DNA from: Aquincola tertiaricarbonis
GTDB lineage: Bacteria > Pseudomonadota > Gammaproteobacteria > Burkholderiales > Burkholderiaceae_C
Length of the DNA stretch: 64,000 nucleotides
Direction of reading: 5' to 3'
Assembly: GCF_023573145.1 (NCBI RefSeq)
Contig: NZ_CP097636.1
Location: 3,162,001-3,226,000, forward strand
Below, piece after piece: positions 51,508-60,618 of the stretch. The stretch's first letter is position 1; each line of letters begins with the position of its first letter. The notes below the pieces were generated by a model. That model did no database searches. It was not told the DNA's origin and worked only from the letters and a program-made list of their open reading frames with translations. Position numbers and translations under genes: made by a program.

Positions 51508-52359
51508 TCAGTCCCAGCTGGGCAGCACCGTGTGGCGCAACGGCGCACGGGCGTCCTCAAAGCCGGGCAGTGCCTCCCGCACCACCTGCCAGAACGCCTG
51601 CGAGTGGTTCATCTCGATCAGGTGGGCCAGCTCATGCACCACCACGTAGTCGATGGTCGACTCGGAAAAATGGATCAGCCGCCAGTTCAGGCGGATGGCG
51701 CCGCTGGCGCTGGCCGAACCCCACCGGGTGGCGGCCGAGCTGAGCGACAGCCGCCGCACCGTCACGCCCATGGCGGGCGCGTAATGCTGGCAGCGGGCTT
51801 CGAACACGCGCCGGGCCTGGCGCTGCAGCCAGGCCTGCACCGCATCACGTACCTGGGCCGGTGCGGCGGTGGCGGGCAGGCCCACCCGCAGACCCGCTGG
51901 CTGGCCGCTGCCCGGCTCGGGCGGCACGAACTGCGCGCCGGTGACCGAGGTGTCGAGCTTCACGCGCACCGGCTGGCCGAGGAACGGAAACTCCGCGCCA
52001 TCGCCCCACACCACCCGCGCGGCCAGTTGCTGGTGCGCCCGCTCGCGCTGCTCCTGCAGCTTGCGCAGCACCCAGGCGCCCTTGCTGCGCAAGGCGTCTT
52101 CCACGTCGGCCAGGCGCACCCAGCGCGGCGCGCTGACCGCCAGGCCCTCGGCGCCCACCACGAAGCCGATGCTGCGCCTGCGGGCGCGCCGCAGCAGATA
52201 GGCCACGCGGTGGCCGTCGAGCAACAGCTCGTGCGTGGCCTGCGGGTGGCGGAAGCCGGCCGCGGCTTCCCGCGGCGCTTCGTCGGGCGCGGGCTCGGCG
52301 GCACCGGCGCGGTCGAACAGCGCCAGCTGCTGCGCCGCGGCCGCGCCGGCCGGGTTCAT
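51508..52359 (-). CDS. YgjP/SprT-like zinc metallopeptidase-family protein (DUF45)
   Basis: A 283-residue protein with the metallopeptidase motif HELAH in YVVVHELAHLIEMNHS and a downstream third-ligand region WQVVREALPGF. The family (COG1451, YgjP) is widespread and its substrate is unknown. The family motif RRARRRSIGFVV lies near residue 60. Its ATG overlaps the plsC stop as ATGA, making it the last gene of the corC-lnt-glyQS-gmhB-plsC operon. Confidence 0.9.
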   Translation of the reverse strand: MNPAGAAAAQQLALFDRAGAAEPAPDEAPREAAAGFRHPQATHELLLDGHRVAYLLRRARRRSIGFVVGAEGLAVSAPRWVRLADVEDALRSKGAWVLRKLQEQRERAHQQLAARVVWGDGAEFPFLGQPVRVKLDTSVTGAQFVPPEPGSGQPAGLRVGLPATAAPAQVRDAVQAWLQRQARRVFEARCQHYAPAMGVTVRRLSLSSAATRWGSASASGAIRLNWRLIHFSESTIDYVVVHELAHLIEMNHSQAFWQVVREALPGFEDARAPLRHTVLPSWD

Positions 52360-53111
52360 CGTGCGCCGCTCCGGTAGGCCTCGGGGTCCAGGCGCTGCAT
52401 CTCGGCCTCGATCCAGGCTTCCACCTCGCGCATCAGCTCATCGGGCTCGCGGCCCTGCGAAGGGATCGGCGTGCCGATCGAGATGTCGATGACGCCGGGC
52501 CGCAGCACGAAGCTCTTGCGCGGCCAGCAGCGGGCGGAGGTGACGGCGATGGGCACCACCGGCGCGCCGGTGGTCACGGCCAGGCGGGTGGCGCCGCTCT
52601 TGTACTGCCCCCGCTGGCCGCGGGCGATGCGGGTGCCCTCGGGGAACATGATCACCCAGATGCCGCGCGACAGCAGCTCACGGCCCTGCTCGGCCACCTT
52701 GGCCCAGGCCTGGGTGCGCTTGCTGCGGTCGATGTGGATCATGTCCAGCCGCGCCATCGACCAGCCGAAGAACGGGATGTACAGCAGCTCGCGCTTGAAC
52801 ACGTAAGCCAGCGGATGCGACATCAGCGTGGGAAACGCAAACGTCTCCCAGGTGGACTGGTGCTTGGGGCACAGGATCAGCGGCGCCAGCTTGTCGGCAC
52901 CGGTGGGCAGGCGTTCCATGCCCTGCACCCGGTACTGCACGCCGCAGATCACCCGCGCGCCGGCGATGGCCAGCCGCAGGAAGGAGATGCAGATCCAGTA
53001 CACCGGCGCGCCGCGCACGAAGATGGACGTGGTCATCGCCACGATGGCGATGGGGATGACGGTGATGACCATCCACAGGAAGAACAGCGCGGAACGCAGG
53101 ACAGCAAGCAT
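52356..53111 (-). CDS. plsC: 1-acyl-sn-glycerol-3-phosphate acyltransferase (PlsC family)
   Basis: A 251-residue membrane acyltransferase that transfers an acyl chain to lysophosphatidic acid in phospholipid synthesis. An N-terminal hydrophobic segment precedes the acyltransferase block. The catalytic HX4D motif is HQSTWE here, with Glu in place of the usual Asp; I believe this is tolerated in related betaproteobacterial proteins. The glycerophosphate-binding motif FPEGTR is intact. Its ATG overlaps the gmhB stop by one base (TGATG), indicating coupling within the operon. Confidence 0.9.
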   Translation of the reverse strand: MLAVLRSALFFLWMVITVIPIAIVAMTTSIFVRGAPVYWICISFLRLAIAGARVICGVQYRVQGMERLPTGADKLAPLILCPKHQSTWETFAFPTLMSHPLAYVFKRELLYIPFFGWSMARLDMIHIDRSKRTQAWAKVAEQGRELLSRGIWVIMFPEGTRIARGQRGQYKSGATRLAVTTGAPVVPIAVTSARCWPRKSFVLRPGVIDISIGTPIPSQGREPDELMREVEAWIEAEMQRLDPEAYRSGAR

Positions 53112-53716
53112 CAGGCAAGGCCCATCGGGCCGGAGTCGAGGTCGAGGCCGTCACCGCTGCCGCGCAGCAGGTGGTCGGCGAGGGCGGCCAGGTCGGCATG
53201 CACCTGGGTGTCGGGGGCCACGGCCAGCCACTCGGCCAGCGAGGCGTCGTCCAGCGCGGCGGCGCGGCCCGAGCGCACCAGGTGCGGCCGGCAGCCGGCG
53301 GCGTGTGCCGCTTCCAGATCGCGCGGGTTGTCGCACACCATCGGCACTTCAGCCAGCGAGGTGCCGTAGCGCTGGCCGATCTGCTTCATCAGCCCGGGCA
53401 GCGGCTTGCGGCAGTCGCACTGGTCTTCGGGCACATGGGGGCAGAAGAACACCGCGTCGATGCGGCCGCCGTGCTGGCCCAGCAGCTTCATCATGTGGGC
53501 GTGCACCGCGTTCAGCGAGGCCATGTCGATCATGCCGCGGCCGATGCCCGACTGGTTGGTGGCCACCACCGCATGCCAGCCGGCATGGTTGAGGCGGGCC
53601 ACCGCGTCCAGCGCGCCCGGGATGGGCGCCCACTCTTCCGGCGCCTTGACGTGGTCGTCCCGGAAGCGGTTGAGGATGCCGTCGCGGCCGAGGATGATGA
53701 GCTTGGGCGGTGTCAT
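53111..53716 (-). CDS. gmhB: GmhB-like D,D-heptose 1,7-bisphosphate phosphatase with altered nucleophile
   Basis: A 201-residue HAD-superfamily protein matching GmhB in length and motifs: TNQSGIGRG, the zinc-binding Cys/His set FFCPHVPEDQCDCRKP, and a late acidic motif (VCDNPRDL). GmhB removes the 1,7-bisphosphate's 7-phosphate in ADP-heptose synthesis for LPS. The HAD nucleophile motif DxDG reads GRDG (Gly10 instead of Asp), so the phospho-aspartate cannot form in the normal way. The codon is GGC and the reading frame is otherwise intact. It may be inactive, rely on another residue, or have a new role. It sits between glyS (55 bp upstream) and plsC. Confidence 0.85.
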   Translation of the reverse strand: MTPPKLIILGRDGILNRFRDDHVKAPEEWAPIPGALDAVARLNHAGWHAVVATNQSGIGRGMIDMASLNAVHAHMMKLLGQHGGRIDAVFFCPHVPEDQCDCRKPLPGLMKQIGQRYGTSLAEVPMVCDNPRDLEAAHAAGCRPHLVRSGRAAALDDASLAEWLAVAPDTQVHADLAALADHLLRGSGDGLDLDSGPMGLA

Positions 53717-53771
53717 GGCGCGCAGTATCAGGACACCCGGTGGTGCCCGACAACCACAATCGCGCCCGCCG

Positions 53772-55916
53772 TCATTGCGCCAGCTTGGCCAGGTCGGCCA
53801 CGCGGTTCATCGCCGCATGCAGGCCGGCCAGCAGCGCCAGCCGGTTGGCGCGCAGTGCGGCGTCTTCGGCATTGACCATCACGCCGTCGAAGAAGGCGTC
53901 CACCGGCGCCTTGAGCGCGGCCAGCGCCCGCAGCGAGCCGGCGTAGTCCTGCTGCTCGAACAGACGGTCGGACTGGGGCTGCACCTCGGCCAGCGCGGCC
54001 GCCAGCTGCTGTTCGGCCGGCTCCTTCAGCAGATCGGGGCTGACGGTCGTGGGCAGCGCACCCTCGACCTTCTTCAGGATGTTGCCCACGCGCTTGTTGG
54101 CAGCGGCCAACGAAGCGGCCTCGGGCAGCGTGGCGAAAGCGCGCACCGCCTCCAGCCGGCGCGGCACGTCGCCCAGCCGGGCGGGGTTCAGCGCCAGCAC
54201 CGCGTCCACCTCCTGGGCGCTGTAGCCCTGGTCGCGCAGGCTCACCGCCAGGCGGTCGGCGAAAAAGCCCAGCAGCGCGGGGGTGGGGTCGGTGATCAGC
54301 TCGCCGAAAGCAGGCACCACCGCCTTCAGCAGCTCGGGCAGGTCCAGCGGCAGGTTCTTCTCGACCAGGATGCGGATCACGCCCAGCGCATGGCGGCGCA
54401 GCGCGAAGGGGTCCTTGTCGCCGGTGGGCAGCTGGCCGATGCCGAACAGGCCCACCAGGGTCTCCAGCTTGTCGGCCAGCGCCACCACGGTGCCGGTGTG
54501 GTTGCGCGGCAGCGCGTCGCCGGCAAAGCGCGGTTTGTAGTGGTCCTCGATGGCGATGGCGACGCCGTCGCGCAGGCCTTCATGGCGGGCGTAGTAGCCG
54601 CCCATGATGCCCTGCAGCTCGGGGAACTCGCCCACCATGTCGGTCAGCAGGTCGGTCTTGGCCAGCAGCGCGGCCTGGTCGGCCTTGTGGGCCAGCATCT
54701 GCAGCTCGTCGTGCGACTGCACCGAGGCCGGCTGGTGGTCGCCCAGCTGGTGGACGATGGCGCGGGCGATGAAGCGCACACGCTCGGTGCGCTCACCCTG
54801 GGTGCCCAGCTTGCCGTGGTACACCACCTTGCCCAGGCCCTCGACGCGGCTGGCAAGGGTCTTTTTGCGGTCCTGGTCGAAGAAGAACTTGGCGTCGGCC
54901 AGGCGCGGGCGCACCACGCGTTCGTTGCCCTGGATCACCGCGCTGGCGTCGTCGGGGCGGATGTTGCTGACGACCAGGAAGCGGTCGGTCAGCTTGCCCT
55001 GCGCGTCCAGCAGCGGGAAGTACTTCTGGTTGGCCTTCATCGTCAGGATGAGGCACTCCTGCGGCACGGCCAGAAACTCAGGCTCGAAGCGGCACACCAG
55101 CACGTTGGGCCGCTCCACCAGCGCGGTCACTTCGTCCAGCAGCGCCTCGTCGTCGATCGGCGTCAGGCCTTCGCGGCCGGCGGCTTCCTGCAGCTGGCGC
55201 AGCAGCTCGGCGCGGCGGGCATCGAAGCTGGCGATCACCGCGCCGTCGCGCAGCAGCGCTTCGGCATAGGCGTCGGCATGCGGCAGTTCGATCACCGGCA
55301 GCGCGGCCTCGAAGCGGTGGCCACGGGTGCTGCGGCCGGCCTGCAGGCCCAGCGTGGCCAGCGGCACCACGTCGGCGCCGTGCAGCGCCACCAGGCCGTG
55401 GGCCGGGCGCACGAATTTCACGTTCTGCCAGCCGTCGGCCAGCTGGTAGGTCATCACCTTGGGGATGGGCAGCTTGGCCAGCGCTTCGTCAAAGGCCTTC
55501 TGCAGGCCTTCGGCCAGCGGCGCGCCGGGCACCACGGTGTCCAGGAACAGGGCCTCGGCCTTGCCGTCCGGGCGGCGCTGCAGGCGCGGCACGGCGGAGG
55601 CATCGGCCCCCACCGCGGCCAGCTTCTTCAGCAGCGCGGGCGTGGGCTGGCCGTCGGCGGTCAGGGCCACGGCCACCGGCATCAGCTTCTGCTGCACCGG
55701 CTTGTCGGCCGCGCGGGCGGCCACGCCGGTGATGTGCACCGCCAGGCGGCGCGGCGAGGCGTAAGGCGTCACCACCGCGTCGGCGGTGGCCAGGCCCTGG
55801 TTGCGCAGCGATTGCGCCAGCGTGCCGGCAAAGCTGTCGCCCAGCTTCTTCAGCGCCTTGGGCGGCAGCTCCTCGACAAACAGCTCCACCAGCAGGTTGT
55901 TCACGTCGGCGCTCAT
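53772..55916 (-). CDS. glyS: Glycine-tRNA ligase beta subunit
   Basis: A 714-residue beta subunit of the heterotetrameric glycyl-tRNA synthetase, normal for the family (about 690-720). It starts LLVELFVEELPPKAL, the standard N-terminus, and carries MKANQKYFPLLD, an HD-type domain with QGIMGGYYARHEG, and a C-terminal DALR-like anticodon-binding region (FFDGVMVNAED). ATG 55916 overlaps the glyQ stop (TGATG). Confidence 0.97.
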   Translation of the reverse strand: MSADVNNLLVELFVEELPPKALKKLGDSFAGTLAQSLRNQGLATADAVVTPYASPRRLAVHITGVAARAADKPVQQKLMPVAVALTADGQPTPALLKKLAAVGADASAVPRLQRRPDGKAEALFLDTVVPGAPLAEGLQKAFDEALAKLPIPKVMTYQLADGWQNVKFVRPAHGLVALHGADVVPLATLGLQAGRSTRGHRFEAALPVIELPHADAYAEALLRDGAVIASFDARRAELLRQLQEAAGREGLTPIDDEALLDEVTALVERPNVLVCRFEPEFLAVPQECLILTMKANQKYFPLLDAQGKLTDRFLVVSNIRPDDASAVIQGNERVVRPRLADAKFFFDQDRKKTLASRVEGLGKVVYHGKLGTQGERTERVRFIARAIVHQLGDHQPASVQSHDELQMLAHKADQAALLAKTDLLTDMVGEFPELQGIMGGYYARHEGLRDGVAIAIEDHYKPRFAGDALPRNHTGTVVALADKLETLVGLFGIGQLPTGDKDPFALRRHALGVIRILVEKNLPLDLPELLKAVVPAFGELITDPTPALLGFFADRLAVSLRDQGYSAQEVDAVLALNPARLGDVPRRLEAVRAFATLPEAASLAAANKRVGNILKKVEGALPTTVSPDLLKEPAEQQLAAALAEVQPQSDRLFEQQDYAGSLRALAALKAPVDAFFDGVMVNAEDAALRANRLALLAGLHAAMNRVADLAKLAQ

Positions 55917-56851
55917 CACGCGGCCTTCTTTTGTGCTTGTTGTTCGATCTGCGCGATGACCTCGTCGGCCCATTCGCGCGGCGCCATCGGGAAGCCCAGG
56001 CGGGCCCGGCTGGCCAGGTAGCTGGCGGCCACCGCCCGCGCCAGGTTGCGGATGCGGCCGATGTAGGCCGCCCGCTCCGTGACGCTGATGGCGCCGCGGG
56101 CGTCCAGCAGGTTGAAGGTGTGCGCGGCCTTGAGCACCTGCTCATAGGCCGGCAGCGCCAGCTGCTGCGTCATCAGGTGCTGGGCATTGCCCTCGTGCGC
56201 CCCAAACGCCTGCAGCAAAAAGTCGACGTTGCTGTGCTCGAAGTTGTAGGTGCTCTGCTCCACCTCGTTCTGGTGGAACACGTCGCCATAGCTGATGCCG
56301 GGCGCGTACACCAGGTCGTACACGTTCTCCACGCCCTGCAGGTACATGGCCAGGCGTTCCAGGCCGTAGGTGATCTCGCCGGTGATGGGCCGGCAGTCGA
56401 TGCCGCCCACCTGCTGGAAGTAGGTGAACTGCGTCACTTCCATGCCGTTGAGCCACACCTCCCAGCCCAGACCCCAGGCGCCCAGCGTGGGGTTCTCCCA
56501 GTCGTCCTCGACGAAGCGCACGTCGTTTTTCTTCAGGTCGAAGCCCAGCGCTTCCAGGCTGCCCAGGTACAGCTCCAGGATGTTGGCCGGCGCCGGCTTG
56601 AGCACCACCTGGTACTGGTAGTAGTGTTGCAGGCGGTTGGGGTTCTGGCCGTAGCGGCCGTCCTTGGGGCGGCGGCTGGGCTGCACGTAGGCGGCCTTCC
56701 ACGGCTCGGGGCCCAGCGCGCGCAGGAAGGTGGCGGTGTGACTGGTGCCGGCGCCCACCTCCATGTCGTAGGGCTGCAGCAGCGCACAGCCCTGGGCGTC
56801 CCAATAGCTTTGCAGGCGAAGGATGATCTGCTGGAACGTCAGCGTCGTCAT
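55916..56851 (-). CDS. glyQ: Glycine-tRNA ligase alpha subunit
   Basis: A 311-residue class II synthetase alpha subunit with the typical start [32 protein letters not shown] and the motif-2/3 sequences [14 protein letters not shown] and [12 protein letters not shown]. It forms the alpha2beta2 enzyme with glyS, which overlaps by one base. Its start is 33 bp from the lnt stop, in the same direction. Confidence 0.97.
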   Translation of the reverse strand: MTTLTFQQIILRLQSYWDAQGCALLQPYDMEVGAGTSHTATFLRALGPEPWKAAYVQPSRRPKDGRYGQNPNRLQHYYQYQVVLKPAPANILELYLGSLEALGFDLKKNDVRFVEDDWENPTLGAWGLGWEVWLNGMEVTQFTYFQQVGGIDCRPITGEITYGLERLAMYLQGVENVYDLVYAPGISYGDVFHQNEVEQSTYNFEHSNVDFLLQAFGAHEGNAQHLMTQQLALPAYEQVLKAAHTFNLLDARGAISVTERAAYIGRIRNLARAVAASYLASRARLGFPMAPREWADEVIAQIEQQAQKKAA

Positions 56852-56884
56852 GAGGGGTGCTCGGTGCGCGGAAAACCCGCGAGT

Positions 56885-58465
56885 TTATGAGGATGCTGCC
56901 GGGCGGCGCCCGACGGCGGCGGCAACGGCCATCGCCGCCACCACGGCCAGCGCGATCAGCAGCGGTGGCCAGAGGCCGAAGCGCGAGGCCCAGCGCACGA
57001 AGGGCGTGAGGCCTTCGCGGCCCTGCACCTGCCCCGCCAGCGTGCCGCGGGTGAAGGGCGCCAGCTGCGCCTGCACCACGCCGCGGTGGTCGATGATGGC
57101 GGTGGCGCCGGTGTTGGTAGACCGCAGCATCGGCCGCTGCAACTCGAGCGTGCGCATGCGCGAGATGTGCAGGTGCTGCGCGATGGCGATGGTGTCGCCG
57201 AACCAGCCGATGTTGCTGACGTTGGCGAACACGGTGGGCGCCGCGCCCTCCCCGGCCGCGAAGCGGCGGGCCAGTTCTTCGCCGAACAGGTCTTCGTAGC
57301 AGATGTTGGGCGCCACCCGCTCGCCGCGCACACCGAACGAAGGTGCCACCAGCGGGCCGCGGTTGAAGTCGCCGAGCGGGATGTTCATCATCTCGGTGAA
57401 CCAGCGAAAACCGGTGGGGATGAACTCTCCGAAGGGCACCAGGTGGTGCTTGTCGTAGCGGTAGAAGCGCTGCTCGCTGGCGCCCGATTCGGCCGACAGG
57501 CCGGCCACCGAATTGGTGTAACCGTCCTCGAAGCTGCCCAGCGGCAGGCCGACCAGCGCCGCGCGGCGGGTGCCTTCGGCCGTGAACGGCAGCGTGAAGG
57601 CCTGCCAGGCCTCGGGGCCCAGCTGCGCGGGCAGCAGCGGAATCGCGGTTTCGGGCGCGATCACCAGATCGCCCGGCGCGGCCTGCAGCGCCTGCGCCAG
57701 CCATTCCAGCGCCTCGGGCATCTTGTCGGCCGCGAATTTGTCGTCCTGCGCCACGTTGGTCTGGATCAGCGTGACCGCCAGCTGACCGCTGGGCCGGCTG
57801 AAATCGCGCCCGGCCAGCGGGGACAGCAGCAAGACGAGCACCACCGCCGCCCCTGCGCCGCCACGCACCGCCGCGGGGCCGCGCACGCCAGCGGGCGCCA
57901 GCGCCGAAGCCGCCAGCGATGCCAGCACCGCCGCCACCGCGCCGATGCCGTACACGCCGATCCACGGCGCCAGCCCGGCCAGCGGCCCGTCCACCTGCGC
58001 ATACCCGGTGGCCAGCCACGGGAAACCGGTGAACAGCACGCCGCGCGCCAGTTCGGCCAGCAGCCACAGCGCGGCCAACAGCAGTGCATCGGGCAGCGGC
58101 CGGCCGCGGCGCAGGCGGGCGAACACACCCAGCGCCAGCGCCAGGTACAGCGACAGCCCGCCCGACAGCGCCAGCACGGCCGCCACCGCCAGCGCCGCCG
58201 GCAGGCCGCCGTACACATGCAGGCTGATGTAGATCCACCAGGTGCCGGCCGCCAGCCAGCCGGTGCCGAAGCCCCAGCCCGCCAGCGCGGCCCGGCCGGG
58301 CGACAGCCGCTGCGCGGCGCCGGCCAGCAACGCCAGCAGCAGCAGGCTGGCCCACCAGGCGCCGGTGTGCACGAAGGGCAGGCTGAACAAGGCCCCGCCG
58401 GCGGCGGCGACCAGCCACAGGCCGGCGCCGGCCGCTGCCGGCGCCCTGGAAGACAGGCGGCTCAC
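56885..58465 (-). CDS. lnt: Apolipoprotein N-acyltransferase
   Basis: A 526-residue inner-membrane enzyme that adds the third acyl chain to the N-terminal cysteine of lipoproteins. Several N-terminal helices (about residues 10-210) precede a nitrilase-like periplasmic domain with the catalytic triad in IAPETAIPL (Glu), YDKHHLVPFGE (Lys) and NICYEDLFGE (Cys). The start is GTG at 58465. The gene lies 14 bp after corC in the same direction, a conserved corC-lnt pairing. Confidence 0.95.
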   Translation of the reverse strand: MSRLSSRAPAAAGAGLWLVAAAGGALFSLPFVHTGAWWASLLLLALLAGAAQRLSPGRAALAGWGFGTGWLAAGTWWIYISLHVYGGLPAALAVAAVLALSGGLSLYLALALGVFARLRRGRPLPDALLLAALWLLAELARGVLFTGFPWLATGYAQVDGPLAGLAPWIGVYGIGAVAAVLASLAASALAPAGVRGPAAVRGGAGAAVVLVLLLSPLAGRDFSRPSGQLAVTLIQTNVAQDDKFAADKMPEALEWLAQALQAAPGDLVIAPETAIPLLPAQLGPEAWQAFTLPFTAEGTRRAALVGLPLGSFEDGYTNSVAGLSAESGASEQRFYRYDKHHLVPFGEFIPTGFRWFTEMMNIPLGDFNRGPLVAPSFGVRGERVAPNICYEDLFGEELARRFAAGEGAAPTVFANVSNIGWFGDTIAIAQHLHISRMRTLELQRPMLRSTNTGATAIIDHRGVVQAQLAPFTRGTLAGQVQGREGLTPFVRWASRFGLWPPLLIALAVVAAMAVAAAVGRRPAASS

Positions 58466-58479
58466 GTCAGCCGATCACT

Positions 58480-59334
58480 TCAGCGGGGTGCGGCGGCGTC
58501 GGGCGCCCGCGTCACCTTGAACCAGCGCACGGCACCGCCGCGCGTCAGCATCACCTCGAAGCGCAGGCCACCCACCTCCACCGCTTCGCCGCGGCGGGGC
58601 ACGCGGCCCAGCTCGTGGGCCACCAGGCCACCGATGGTGTCGAACTCGTCCTCGGGCAGGGTGACGGCAAAAGCCTCGTTCACCTGCCCGATCTCGACGT
58701 CGCCGGCCACGCGCTGGGCGCCGTCGGCCAGGGTGTAGATGCCGGATTCGGCGTCTTCCTCGTCGAATTCGTCCTCGATCTCGCCGACGATCTCTTCCAG
58801 CACGTCCTCGATGGTCAGCAGCCCGGCCACGTTGCCGAACTCGTCGATGACGATGGCCAGGTGGTTGCGGTTGCTGCGGAAATCGCGCAGCAGGTCGTTC
58901 AGGCCCTTGCTCTCGGGCACGAAGACGGGCGGGCGCAGCAGCGTGCGCAGGTTCAGCTCGGGCGCGCGCTGCAGCTTGAGCAGGTCCTTGGCCAGCAGGA
59001 TGCCGATGATGTTGTCGCGCTGGCCCTCGTACACCGGAAAGCGCGAATGGCCGGTGGCGATCACCTGGCCGAGCAATTCGTCGTAGTCGGCGTCGATGTC
59101 CAGGCGGTCGATGTGGGGCGCGGCCACCATCACGTCGCCCGCGCTCATGTCGGCCATGCGGATCACGCCCTCGAGCATGCCGCGGCTTTGCGGGTCGATG
59201 AGTTCGCGCTGTTCGGCGTCCGCCAGCGATTCGATCAGTTCGGCCTTGGAATCCGGCCCCGGCGAGATGAACTCGACGAGCCGATCGAACAGGCTGCGGC
59301 GCTCTTGCGCGTCGCGGTCTACCGGTTTGTGCAC
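58480..59334 (-). CDS. corC: CorC/HlyC-family CBS-pair protein
   Basis: A 284-residue cytoplasmic protein with two CBS domains (about residues 60-180; RFPVYEGQRDNIIGILLAKDL and FGNVAGLLTIEDVLEEIVGEI) and a C-terminal CorC_HlyC domain (about 195-275). It is linked to magnesium and cobalt efflux and lies next to lnt in many proteobacteria. GTG 59334 (VHKPVDRDAQERRSL) is the preferred start; a TTG six codons upstream is in frame. It diverges from the CobW gene across 129 bp. Confidence 0.93.
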   Translation of the reverse strand: MHKPVDRDAQERRSLFDRLVEFISPGPDSKAELIESLADAEQRELIDPQSRGMLEGVIRMADMSAGDVMVAAPHIDRLDIDADYDELLGQVIATGHSRFPVYEGQRDNIIGILLAKDLLKLQRAPELNLRTLLRPPVFVPESKGLNDLLRDFRSNRNHLAIVIDEFGNVAGLLTIEDVLEEIVGEIEDEFDEEDAESGIYTLADGAQRVAGDVEIGQVNEAFAVTLPEDEFDTIGGLVAHELGRVPRRGEAVEVGGLRFEVMLTRGGAVRWFKVTRAPDAAAPR

Positions 59335-59463
59335 CTGCGCAGGATACCGCAAGCTACAAAGTCACATGGGCGCGAACCGTGCTTGACACACCCGCCCACT
59401 TGCAGGACAGTCGCCCGCCCCCATTTAAGGCGGTTGTCGTACCTCAGCCACCGAGCACCTGCC

Positions 59464-60507
59464 ATGTCACAAGGTTTGATTCCTGCCACCATCCTCACCG
59501 GCTTTCTCGGCAGCGGCAAGACCACGCTGCTCAAGCGCGTGCTCACCGAAGCCCACGGCCAAAAGATCGCCGTGATCGAGAACGAGTTCGGCGAGGAGAA
59601 CATCGACAACGACATCCTGGTGTCGAACGAGGGTGAGCAGATCATCCAGATGAACAACGGCTGCGTCTGCTGCACGATCCGCGAGGACCTGCGCTCCACG
59701 CTGTCCGACCTGGCCGAAAAGCGCCGCAAGGGTGAGCTGCAGTTCGACCGCGTGGTGATCGAGACCACCGGCCTGGCCGACCCCGGCCCGGTGGCGCAGA
59801 CCTTCTTCATGGACGACGAGGTGGCCGAGAGCTACCTGCTGGACTCGGTGCTGACGCTGGTGGATGCCAAGCACGCCGAGCAGCAGCTGAACGACCGCCA
59901 GGAAGCGCGCCGCCAGGTGGGTTTTGCCGACCAGATCTTCATCAGCAAGACCGACCTGGTGGACGCCGCGGCGGCCGATGCCCTGGCCCACCGCATCAAG
60001 CACATGAACCCGCGCGCGCCGCAAAGCCGCGTGCACTTCGGCGAGGTGCCGCTCGACAAGATCTTCGATCTCAAGGGCTTCAATCTCAACACGAAGCTGG
60101 AAATCGACCCTGATTTCCTGTCACCCGACGATGGCCACGACCACCATCATCACGACCACGACCATGAGCACGGTGAGCACTGCGACCATCCGCACCACCA
60201 TGCGCATGACGATGACGTGAAGTCGTTCGTGTTCCGCTCCGACCGTGCATTCAGCCCGACCAAGCTGGAGGATTTCCTCGGCTCCATCGTGCAGGTGTAC
60301 GGCCCGAAGCTGCTGCGGTACAAGGGTGTGCTGTTCATGAAGGGCAGCGACCGCAAGGTGATTTTCCAGGGCGTGCACCAGCTGATGGGCAGCGACCTGG
60401 GCCCGAAGTGGGCGCCGGGCGAGAAGCGCCAGAACAAGATGGTCTTCATCGGCATCGACCTGCCGCGGGAGATCCTCGAACAAGGCCTGTCACAGTGCCT
60501 GGTGTGA
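59464..60507 (+). CDS. CobW/ZNG1-like GTP-binding metallochaperone
   Basis: A 347-residue G3E GTPase: Walker A GFLGSGKTTLL (residues 13-23), the metal-binding CxCC motif GCVCCT (Cys67, Cys69, Cys70), ETTG switch and SKTD for guanine recognition. A His-rich loop (about residues 225-248) follows, then the C-terminal CobW domain. Such proteins deliver zinc (or cobalt) to client enzymes. It is followed by dksA, whose protein has lost three of the four zinc-finger cysteines; this combination fits adaptation to low zinc but is not proof. Confidence 0.92.
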   Translation: MSQGLIPATILTGFLGSGKTTLLKRVLTEAHGQKIAVIENEFGEENIDNDILVSNEGEQIIQMNNGCVCCTIREDLRSTLSDLAEKRRKGELQFDRVVIETTGLADPGPVAQTFFMDDEVAESYLLDSVLTLVDAKHAEQQLNDRQEARRQVGFADQIFISKTDLVDAAAADALAHRIKHMNPRAPQSRVHFGEVPLDKIFDLKGFNLNTKLEIDPDFLSPDDGHDHHHHDHDHEHGEHCDHPHHHAHDDDVKSFVFRSDRAFSPTKLEDFLGSIVQVYGPKLLRYKGVLFMKGSDRKVIFQGVHQLMGSDLGPKWAPGEKRQNKMVFIGIDLPREILEQGLSQCLV

Positions 60508-60514
60508 CGAGCGA

Positions 60515-60540
60515 TTGACCCCCCGGGGCGTGGCTACAAT
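60515..60540 (+). promoter_or_regulatory. Candidate promoter of dksA
   Basis: TACAAT at 60535-60540 is a strong -10 element and TTGACC at 60515-60520 resembles -35, but the spacer is only 14 nt, short for sigma-70. The position, between the CobW stop and the dksA start, is right. The -10 may work with a different -35. Confidence 0.45.
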
Positions 60541-60618
60541 CCGCGCGCCCCGAGGAGGCGGTCCCCCGCACACCTCGGCCTGCAGCGGATATACAAATAC
60601 CGTGAAGAGGAGTGCGAA

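Noticed and set aside
56142..58418. A 758-codon minus-strand frame over glyQ and lnt
   Set aside because: Out of frame with both genes, which have full catalytic motifs; composition is Arg/Gly/Ala shadow.
60121..60211. CAC/CAT-rich DNA that looks like a simple repeat
   Set aside because: It is in frame and encodes the His-rich metal loop of the CobW-family protein, so it is coding rather than a satellite or CRISPR-like repeat.
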